A stretch of DNA of 10,076 nt, taken from the NCBI GenBank assembly GCA_018712665.1, contig DVGP01000093.1, forward strand, positions 1 through 10,076, written 5' to 3'. Each line of letters opens with the position of its first letter. Position 1 is the first letter of the stretch. The notes under the pieces were generated by a model. That model worked only from the letters and a program-made list of their open reading frames with translations, was not told the DNA's origin and made no database searches. This document shows, in pieces, positions 1 to 5,387 of the stretch. This DNA is from Candidatus Pelethomonas intestinigallinarum (GTDB taxonomy: Bacteria > Bacillota > Clostridia > Oscillospirales > Oscillospiraceae). The position numbers and the translations under genes are program-made.

Positions 1-38
1 ATGGCTTCTCCTTCCCGGCAGAACCTGCCTTATTTCAA

Positions 39-92
39 AACAGGCCAAAGAGAAGCACAGGAGGAGCCTCCTGCGTTTCTCTTTGGCCTGTT
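39..92 (-). terminator. Long Rho-independent terminator behind the metallophosphoesterase fragment
   Basis: Positions 39-54 and 77-92 are perfect 16-nt reverse complements. Inside them 58-64 (CAGGAGG) and 67-73 (CCTCCTG) pair around a 2-nt loop, with a small imperfect junction at 55-57/74-76. On the minus strand the hairpin begins in the TAA stop codon of the phosphoesterase fragment (91-93) and is followed by TTTT (37-40), as expected of an intrinsic terminator. The stem is unusually long. Positions 1-36, beyond it, show nothing I can support. Confidence 0.8.
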
Positions 93-330
93 ACACCACT
101 TGTACCATCTGCTCCCAGAGCAGGACGAAGCGGTCATCGATGATTTTGTTGTCGTGGTAATGTCCGAACAGCCAGTAGTGGAACTTGGCCCGTTCTTTGA
201 CTTCCTCCAGGAAGCCGGTCAGCTGGTCGTGAACATAGCCGCCGTTTCCCAGTATGTCAACGATGCTGCTTGGGGCGCAGTGGGTGATCACATAATCCAC
301 CTCATAGTGAATGCGTTCCAGATTGGGCCC
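91..330 (-). pseudogene. 5'-truncated metallophosphoesterase (C-terminal fragment)
   Basis: The minus-strand frame ending at TAA 91-93 encodes about 80 residues that match the C-terminal end of the calcineurin-like metallophosphoesterases common in clostridial genomes and mobile elements. The segment VDYVITHCAPSSI carries a metal-binding His of the THC/GNH-type motifs, and WLFGHYHDN carries the GHxH motif that binds the di-metal centre. The N-terminal half, with the usual GDxH and GNH(E/D) metal ligands, is missing. The readable homology begins near NLERI at about position 325, right next to the inverted-repeat end of the neighbouring insertion sequence. The missing half is not found on the other side of the insertion sequence, so this is not a simple interruption. 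The frame stays open into the IS, but those residues are not phosphoesterase-like. It is almost certainly non-functional. Confidence 0.75.
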
Positions 331-341
331 GTTGACAAAGT
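331..341 (+). repeat. Left terminal inverted repeat of the IS
   Basis: GTTGACAAAGT, the exact reverse complement of 1809-1819. The next bases are only loosely similar between the two ends. The neighbouring phosphoesterase homology stops about here. Confidence 0.6.
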
Positions 342-375
342 CGCCATTTAACAGCGGGAAATAGATCATGGGCAA

Positions 376-397
376 GAAAAAGACGCCTTCCGGCGTC
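376..397 (-). terminator. Terminator of the IS transposase gene
   Basis: On the minus strand GACGCC and GGCGTC (397-392 and 387-382) pair around a GGAA tetraloop and are followed directly by TTTTTC. The stem begins inside the TGA stop codon of the transposase (396-398), so transcription would end right after the gene and not read out into the flanking DNA. Confidence 0.7.
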
Positions 398-1754
398 AGG
401 TGATGGCCCAGATCATTCTTCTGAGGTTCAAAGCGGTCGCGGAAAGGAGGCAGTGGTCCTCCGCTGCCTCTAAGCCTCGTCGTAAGACGCGCGTTAAGTT
501 GTGGCATCTCTTCTGGATGGCAAAGGTGCCCTCGCACCAGATCTGCCGCTGCTTCAGCGCCTGCTTGTAGTCCGGCTCCTTCCACCTGGACAAGTGCCGC
601 TGGACCGAGGGCTTGAAGTAGCTGTCGGACAGCTTCCTGGCGCCCTGCCTGTCGTTTGCGCTCAGGCATTTCTCCCGCAGCGGACATGCCCGGCAATCCT
701 CACGCTCCGCCCAATATTCCCAGAACAGCCCGCTGTCGCTGCGGTACAGCCGCTTCGCCCGCAAAGTTTTCCCATTGGGGCAGATATAACGATCCTTCTC
801 CTGGTCATAGCGAAAAGCATCCCGCTTGAACTCCACCTGTGTACGGTCATAGACGGCCTGGGGCCGCACGTAAAAGTCGATACCGTGTTCCTCCAGCACC
901 CGGTGGGCCAGGGGAAAATCATAGGCGGAGTCTGCCGCGGCGGCCTGGATGGGGATCACACTTTGATGGATATGCTCCAGTTGGTCCAAGTAGGGGACGG
1001 AGTCGTATACATCTCCCGGCGTCACAGTCAACCCTGTGATAATGCCATAGTCTCCATCCAGCGTCTGATGAGAGAGGTAGTGAGGCCCCTCCGGCTTGCC
1101 GGGGCGCTTCATGTGTCCCGACTCCGGGTCGGTACGGCTGACCCGCTTCTTGCTCCTGCGGTTATCCCGCTTGATCTGCTTTGTCCGCTTTTTGCGGCGT
1201 TTCCCGGTCCGGCGCTCCAGCTCCTCCAGCCCTTCCTCCTCATAGGCATCCAGCCGCTCCCAATACACGCCCGCCTCTTCCGGCATTTCCACCAGCTCTT
1301 CCGACGCCTGGGAGGCGTTGGCCTTCACATGGGTGGAATCCGTGACAGCCAACCGTCCGCTGACCAGACCGGCGGCGACGCATTGCCGCACTACTTCCTC
1401 AAACAGCCGCCGGAATACCTTCCGAAAGCTGGGTTTCCTCCGCCGCAGCTGACTGATCGTGCTGTGGTCCGGTACCCGGTCAAACAGATCCAGCCCCAGA
1501 TACCAGCGCAGCGCCACATCCGTCTGGACGCGCTGCTCGATCTGCCGCTCCGAGGGAATGCCATACAGGAAGCCTACCAGCAGATATTTCACCAGCACCA
1601 CCGGGTCTATGGGCGGACGGCCGTACTTCCGGCTGTACAAGGGGGACGTTTCTTCATACACAAAAGACAGATCCAGTGCTGCCTCCAGCTTCCGAAGGAA
1701 GTGTTCCTGCGGCATCAGATCCTCTATCGTTACCATGTGCAGCTTCAGTTGCAT
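396..1754 (-). CDS. IS1182-family DDE transposase
   Basis: This transposase would catalyse cut or copy movement of the flanking insertion sequence. About 452 residues are encoded from ATG 1754; a GTG at 1763 in the same frame adds three. I prefer the ATG because the purine-rich AGGCGG lies at a usable distance from it, while it nearly touches the GTG. The N-terminal part (about residues 1-120) has the DUF772-type helical region with SRKYGRPPIDPVVLVKYLL. The DDE core shows Asp in VTDSTHVKAN (142 from GTG), Asp in AAADSAYD (278) and Glu in WCEGTFAIQKR (411), so the catalytic triad is intact. A lysine/arginine-rich stretch at about 185-210 and a Cys cluster (ICPN, then CRACPLREKC) match the family. 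Length and order of domains are those of full-size IS1182 transposases. There is no frameshift or internal stop, so the element may be active. Confidence 0.92.
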   Translation of the reverse strand: MQLKLHMVTIEDLMPQEHFLRKLEAALDLSFVYEETSPLYSRKYGRPPIDPVVLVKYLLVGFLYGIPSERQIEQRVQTDVALRWYLGLDLFDRVPDHSTISQLRRRKPSFRKVFRRLFEEVVRQCVAAGLVSGRLAVTDSTHVKANASQASEELVEMPEEAGVYWERLDAYEEEGLEELERRTGKRRKKRTKQIKRDNRRSKKRVSRTDPESGHMKRPGKPEGPHYLSHQTLDGDYGIITGLTVTPGDVYDSVPYLDQLEHIHQSVIPIQAAAADSAYDFPLAHRVLEEHGIDFYVRPQAVYDRTQVEFKRDAFRYDQEKDRYICPNGKTLRAKRLYRSDSGLFWEYWAEREDCRACPLREKCLSANDRQGARKLSDSYFKPSVQRHLSRWKEPDYKQALKQRQIWCEGTFAIQKRCHNLTRVLRRGLEAAEDHCLLSATALNLRRMIWAIT

Positions 1755-1780
1755 CCAGCCCACCGCCTGCTTTTTCTTTT

Positions 1781-1789
1781 ATTCTACCA
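1781..1789 (-). promoter_or_regulatory. Possible extended -10 promoter of the transposase
   Basis: On the minus strand the sequence TGGTAGAAT gives an extended -10 element (TGn followed by TAGAAT, one mismatch to TATAAT) about 30 nt upstream of the transposase ATG. No good -35 is placed 17 nt upstream. A TTGACA lies in the terminal repeat but at 26 nt spacing, too far for normal use. Confidence 0.35.
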
Positions 1790-1808
1790 CAGCAGATGAT
1801 ATTTTCCC

Positions 1809-1819
1809 ACTTTGTCAAC
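1809..1819 (-). repeat. Right terminal inverted repeat of the IS
   Basis: On the minus strand this reads GTTGACAAAGT, identical to the left end at 331-341. It lies upstream of the transposase start, as expected for an IS end. Confidence 0.6.
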
Positions 1820-1822
1820 AAC

Positions 1823-1836
1823 CCCAACTCGGGACA
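1823..1836. repeat. Degenerate copy of the TGTCCC palindrome
   Basis: CCCAACTCGGGACA is a weakened copy of the palindrome found at 1893-1907, 5398-5414 and about 9779-9796. The left arm is imperfect and is cut close by the IS right end at 1819, so the IS may have destroyed part of it. It lies downstream of the operon terminator, mirroring the intact copy upstream of it. Confidence 0.55.
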
Positions 1837-1840
1837 AAAT

Positions 1841-1890
1841 AAAAACCGGCCCCGCATCCAGGAAAACACTTCCCGGACGCGGGGCCTTTT
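1841..1890 (-). terminator. Terminator closing the conjugation operon
   Basis: GGCCCCGC (1848-1855) and GCGGGGCC (1879-1886) form an 8-bp GC stem. Further pairing inside (1857-1865 with 1871-1877, two mismatches) leaves a loop near AACAC. On the minus strand it is followed by TTTTTATTTTG, giving a strong intrinsic terminator about 30 nt past the NlpC/P60 stop codon. TTTT at 1887-1890 could let it also work on the plus strand. A palindrome copy flanks it on each side. Confidence 0.8.
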
Positions 1891-1892
1891 GC

Positions 1893-1907
1893 GTCCCAAC
1901 TTGGGAC
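1893..1907. repeat. TGTCCC palindrome, copy just after the NlpC/P60 gene
   Basis: GTCCCAACTTGGGAC has two 7-bp arms around a single central base. It lies 7 nt beyond the NlpC/P60 stop codon and just before the operon terminator. The same palindrome recurs at the VirB4/methyltransferase junction and, as a variant, in the pilin/trbL gap. Its function is unknown to me; candidates are a protein-binding site, a small RNA hairpin or a dispersed REP-like repeat. Confidence 0.75.
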
Positions 1908-1914
1908 AGAAAAA

Positions 1915-4287
1915 TCACCCTACAAAACACCTGGGTCTGGCAATGGCGGTAAAGCCCTCCAGGCCGGTGATGACCGTGTTGTTGTATCCGCTGGCGCAAT
2001 GGATGATAAGCAATCTTCCGTCCTCGTCCCTTCCGCCCACGATCCCCACGTGGACGTCCTCCGGGTAGAACACCAGATCCCCGGGCTGTGCCTCGGACCA
2101 GAGGATCGGGGTACAGGCGTCATGCTGGGCGGCGGCTCCGCCGCCCTGGCCTATGACATACTCTCCGCCCGTGGCGTTGTAGAACACCCAGTCCACGAAA
2201 CCGGAGCAATCCATCCCGTAGGGACGGTAGGTCCCGGAGGTGGGGCTGCCCTCGGCCGTTACCTTCCGCAGACTGCCCCAGCGGTCATCCCAGCCCAGGA
2301 CCAGAGACTTCCCGCCCCAAAAGTAATTTACCTTGCCCACCAGGGAGCAGGCGGTCTCCACTACCGCCCGGCGCGCGGGGTCCAGATCCTCCGGCAGCGC
2401 CTCCAGCAAGGCCGCGGCGTCGGCCTGAGAGACGGACAGGTCTGAGATCAGGCCCTCCAGCAGCGCCTCCTCCGCCAGGAGCTCGTCCAGGGCGGCGTTC
2501 TGGTCATCGGTGAAGCCATACACCTCCCTCATCTCGCCGGCGGTCCTGGCCTCCACGATGATCCGCAGCGTGACCTCGCCGCTGTCCTCCCCTTCCTCTG
2601 TCTCTGTGGTGATGGCGGTCATGTCCCAGAACACCGCCTTCAGCCGCTCCACCCGGTCCGGGTCCAGCGTGACCACGTCCACGCCGTCCTCGGAAAAAGT
2701 GGTCTGGACGGCGAACACCGCCAGGACCTCCCGCCAGTCCGGTAGTTGGCCCTGGAGCAGGATCTCCGAATATTCCCCGTCTTGCAGCTCGGCCAGATAG
2801 TCCGTGAGCGCTATGTTCACCTGGGAGATGGCTCCGTTGGGCGGCACGGAGCCGGGGTCCAGCTCCTGGCCCGCCAGGAAGATGCCGAAGGGCGAGGCGA
2901 CCACGGCGGCGGCCAGGACGATCACGCACAGGGGCAGCAGAAGGGCGGCGCCGCCAGCCAGCCCCACCAGGGCGCTGACCAGAGACGCCGCCGCTTTCAC
3001 CGCGCCCGCCGCCGCCTTTTTGGAGAGGCCGACCGTGGCCTTGGCCGCCCGCTGGGCCCGGCTGACGGCCAGCTGCCGGGCCCGCGCCTGGGCTGTCCGG
3101 CCCGCTGTCCCTCGCGCCGCCGCTCTCGCGGCGGCTCTTGCCGCTCTAGTCGTTTTGGGGGCCGGTAGTGTTGCGGAGCGCTCCCACGCCTTGGCTGTTT
3201 CGCTCCCACGTCCTCCCGCCATTCGGATCATACGGTCCGTCTCCCGGCGTGTCTTGGGGGCGGCGGCAGTCGCGGGCCGCTTCTCTCTGGGGCCGGCGTC
3301 GGGCCGGGGCCGCTCCCGGATGGTCCGAAGGCCGGCTTGAGGCCGCTCCGAAACAGCGGGGCTGTCTGTGGCGCGAGGCCGGCCCCCGGCGTAGATCTCG
3401 GGAGACGGACTCGGCAGAGGGCTGGGATCGTCAGGCGCGGAAAAGTCCAGACTGTCCCGGGGAGCCTCCTTGACAGGCCGAACCGTTCTCGGCCCTATGT
3501 CATTACCTGTGGGGATCGGACCGCTCCGCTGTTCCTCCGGGACCTCAACAGGCGCGGGAGGAAATGGCCGCTCCAGCTCACCGCCTCTGGGTACGCCGTC
3601 CGCCGTCTGTCTGGTCCTCATCGCCTCCCGCCGCATCCGGTCCCCTGGGGACGGCGGACGCGGCGAGATTTCTTCTTTTTTTGCCTGGGGCCGACTGGCG
3701 ACGATCGTCTCCGTCGGTTTCTCCCGGGCGTGAAGGACCTGGGCGGTCTTCTCTTTGGGGGCGGCCCGCCTCTCCCGGGGGGCGAAGGCCGACGGCGGCT
3801 CGGAGGGGATCTCCGCCTCTGGTCTCGGGCCGGCCTCCGCCGTGGGGATGTCTCGGACCGTCCGCTCCCGCTCCTTCCCCGCTTTCCCCATGACCTCCCG
3901 CTTTCCGCTCTCGCCGGGCGGTGAGGCGTCACGGGCGGGAGGCCGGCGCGCCTCGGCTGGACGCTCCGGCGGAACGTCCTCCACATCCTGGCCCTGGGGG
4001 ACATGGCCCGCCCTCTCCTCCCGGAGGACGCGGCGGGCCTTGTCCAGCCCCCGGCCCGCGGCGTTGACGGCGATGGAAGCGGCGTCGCCGGCGTACCGCT
4101 CCGCCCGCTCCTCCGCCTCCACGGCGGCGTTGGGGTCCCGCTCCCGGCGGGAGGTCCGGGCCAGCGCCTCCCGGAGCTTGCCGGTCACACGACGCCGGGA
4201 AAACGGCTTCGGACGTTTGCCGGGTCTTCTCTTGATCTTATCGCCAGGGTCTCTCTCCCGTGGTCTCGGCATGGGTCTCCTCCTCAT
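1915..4287 (-). CDS. Membrane-anchored NlpC/P60 cell-wall hydrolase (CD1108-like mobile element protein)
   Basis: This is probably the peptidoglycan hydrolase of the mating apparatus (the VirB1/TcpG role), opening the wall so the channel can pass. It has up to 790 residues. Residues 1 to about 440 are very rich in Arg, Pro, Glu and Ala and look disordered. One hydrophobic helix follows at about 446-471, then an extracellular part. The C-terminal NlpC/P60 domain (about 655-790) shows the catalytic Cys694 in MDCSGFVDW, His746 in DVHVGIV and a third polar residue, His763, in IIHCASG. All are present, so it should be active as a D,L-endopeptidase-type enzyme. The ATG at 4287 overlaps the methyltransferase stop as ATGA, but AGGAGG touches it with no spacing. 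The ATG at 4272 has AGGAGGAG at a good distance and is the more likely start. It is the last gene before the operon terminator. The long charged cytoplasmic tail may contact other transfer proteins; that is inference. Confidence 0.88.
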   Translation of the reverse strand: MRRRPMPRPRERDPGDKIKRRPGKRPKPFSRRRVTGKLREALARTSRRERDPNAAVEAEERAERYAGDAASIAVNAAGRGLDKARRVLREERAGHVPQGQDVEDVPPERPAEARRPPARDASPPGESGKREVMGKAGKERERTVRDIPTAEAGPRPEAEIPSEPPSAFAPRERRAAPKEKTAQVLHAREKPTETIVASRPQAKKEEISPRPPSPGDRMRREAMRTRQTADGVPRGGELERPFPPAPVEVPEEQRSGPIPTGNDIGPRTVRPVKEAPRDSLDFSAPDDPSPLPSPSPEIYAGGRPRATDSPAVSERPQAGLRTIRERPRPDAGPREKRPATAAAPKTRRETDRMIRMAGGRGSETAKAWERSATLPAPKTTRAARAAARAAARGTAGRTAQARARQLAVSRAQRAAKATVGLSKKAAAGAVKAAASLVSALVGLAGGAALLLPLCVIVLAAAVVASPFGIFLAGQELDPGSVPPNGAISQVNIALTDYLAELQDGEYSEILLQGQLPDWREVLAVFAVQTTFSEDGVDVVTLDPDRVERLKAVFWDMTAITTETEEGEDSGEVTLRIIVEARTAGEMREVYGFTDDQNAALDELLAEEALLEGLISDLSVSQADAAALLEALPEDLDPARRAVVETACSLVGKVNYFWGGKSLVLGWDDRWGSLRKVTAEGSPTSGTYRPYGMDCSGFVDWVFYNATGGEYVIGQGGGAAAQHDACTPILWSEAQPGDLVFYPEDVHVGIVGGRDEDGRLLIIHCASGYNNTVITGLEGFTAIARPRCFVG

Positions 4288-5387
4288 CCTCCTGGATCGG
4301 CCAGGACCTCCGCGATCCCGGCCATGATGTAGTCGGCGCAGGGCAGGGCGACGGCGTTACCCAGGGCCCGGTATCGCTGGGCCGGGCGGATCTCCTCACC
4401 GTCGGCCCCATATTTGGTCCAGCCCTCCGGCAGTCCCAGCATACGCTCACATTCCAGCTCCGTGGGGTAGCGGACGCAGCCGCCCAGAGGATCGTCCTCG
4501 AACCAGAAGGCGAACGGCGAGAGCCTTCCGGCTAAAAGGGTGGAAAAAGGGTCATCTGGCCGTCCGAAGCTGTTGCGGAACTGAACGCGTTTCCCTCGCT
4601 TGGCGGCGCTCCGCATACGGAAGGGCTGAAAGGGGCGGACGATGGGTACACGCCCCCCTGCTTCAAGAAAAGGGCCTCTATCTCCGGCGGCGGCGGACAG
4701 CCCACCCGCTGGGCCAGCGCCAGAAAGTAGGAGCATTGGCCGGGGCTTAAACAGTATCTCTCCAGCACGCCGCCCTCCAAGATCGGCCACGAGGAAGATC
4801 CGCTGCCTTCGGGCCAGCCTGGGCCTTGCCCAATACTGGGCGTCCAGGACCCTCCAGGCCAGATCAGGGCATCCCCCTCGCACCATTCCGGCGTATGCCC
4901 AGCGGCCAGAGGCAGGAATTGGAAGTTCGGCGTCCGGCAGGAAGGCCCGGAGCACGGCGAGATGATCCAGCCGGTCATTTGATGTAAAAGCTCCGACGAC
5001 GTTCTCCCAAACAGTGATAATTGGAAATCGATCTCCAGTGGCATCCCTCATTTCTCGAATGATCCTGATCGCGTGAAAGAACAGGCTGGATTTGACGCCA
5101 GCCAGTCCGGTACGGTCGCCCTGCCTGGAGAGGTTTTGGCAAGGAGAGCCGAAGGTGATGACATGGACGGCGGGGATAGCCCCGCCGTCCAGCTTCGTGA
5201 TGTCCCCCAGGTGCTCCATCCGGGGGAAGCGGCGTCTGGTGATGGAGATGGGCGCTCTCTCGATCTCGCTGGCCCAGCGTGGGACGATCCCATGCCGGGC
5301 GGCGGCCAGGGGGAACACGCCGATGCCGTCGAAGAGGCTGCCCAGGGTCAGCGGACCGCCGTCCGCGCTCTTCACCGGCCCTTTCAT
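4284..5387 (-). CDS. C5-cytosine DNA methyltransferase (orphan, within the conjugation operon)
   Basis: It transfers a methyl group from S-adenosylmethionine to carbon 5 of cytosine in a specific DNA site. In 367 residues it shows motif I LFDGIG (18-23, SAM binding), motif IV GSPCQNLS with catalytic Cys83, motif VI WENVV (127-131), motif VIII-like ARRQRIF (about 192-198) and motif X RALGNAV (340-346). The target-recognition region lies at about 205-335. In motif VIII the usual QxRxR reads ARRQR, so the Gln is replaced while both Arg remain. The ATG at 5387 overlaps the VirB4 stop (ATGA), which suggests translational coupling. An in-frame TTG at 5405 would add six residues but falls inside the palindrome. 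No restriction endonuclease is nearby. Methyltransferases at this spot are known in Tn1549-like elements, and a role in protecting transferred DNA from host restriction is plausible but not shown. Confidence 0.93.
   Translation of the reverse strand: MKGPVKSADGGPLTLGSLFDGIGVFPLAAARHGIVPRWASEIERAPISITRRRFPRMEHLGDITKLDGGAIPAVHVITFGSPCQNLSRQGDRTGLAGVKSSLFFHAIRIIREMRDATGDRFPIITVWENVVGAFTSNDRLDHLAVLRAFLPDAELPIPASGRWAYAGMVRGGCPDLAWRVLDAQYWARPRLARRQRIFLVADLGGRRAGEILFKPRPMLLLSGAGPAGGLSAAAGDRGPFLEAGGRVPIVRPFQPFRMRSAAKRGKRVQFRNSFGRPDDPFSTLLAGRLSPFAFWFEDDPLGGCVRYPTELECERMLGLPEGWTKYGADGEEIRPAQRYRALGNAVALPCADYIMAGIAEVLADPGG
4532..5044 (-). CDS. Possible overlapping gene in another frame of the methyltransferase
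   Basis: A 170-codon open frame from ATG 5044 lies wholly inside the methyltransferase gene on the same strand, in a different frame. Its translation does not look like random shadow: it has QLSLFGRTSSELL near the start and WPILEGGVLERYCLSPGQC further on. From memory, short hypothetical proteins of clostridial phages and conjugative elements carry closely similar strings (QLSLFGKTS, SLSQIL, KYYLS.KAC.GILRR) and are also read from a frame overlapping a C5 methyltransferase. The likeness could simply follow from conservation of the methyltransferase itself, and long open frames are easy in DNA this GC-rich. GAGGG lies right against the ATG, which is poor spacing. I list it as a candidate only, with no function assigned. 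Confidence 0.25.
   Translation of the reverse strand: MPLEIDFQLSLFGRTSSELLHQMTGWIISPCSGPSCRTPNFQFLPLAAGHTPEWCEGDALIWPGGSWTPSIGQGPGWPEGSGSSSWPILEGGVLERYCLSPGQCSYFLALAQRVGCPPPPEIEALFLKQGGVYPSSAPFSPSVCGAPPSEGNAFSSATASDGQMTLFPPF

Larger units (their letters stand above)
331..1819 (-). mobile_element. IS1182-family insertion sequence, apparently complete
   Basis: The element contains one intact transposase gene (396-1754/1763) and is bounded by an 11-bp inverted repeat, GTTGACAAAGT. One copy is at 331-341 reading inward on the plus strand and the other at 1809-1819 reading inward on the minus strand. A second, weaker similarity between the ends (GCGGGAAATA at 354-363 and GTGGGAAAAT inside the right end) means the exact left boundary could lie up to about 20 bp further in. 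No target-site duplication is evident: the left flank ends GGGCCC and the right flank begins AACCCC. The right end lies 3 nt or so from a copy of the TGTCCC palindrome and close to the operon terminator, so the element sits beside hairpin-forming DNA. Confidence 0.75.

Noticed and set aside
331..696. A longer phosphoesterase reading into the IS
   Set aside because: The frame is open, but the residues beyond about 325 lack phosphoesterase motifs and overlap the IS end and the transposase gene.
501..1799. A 432-codon plus-strand frame opposite the transposase
   Set aside because: It is antisense to an intact DDE transposase, with no recognisable domain and no ribosome-binding site.
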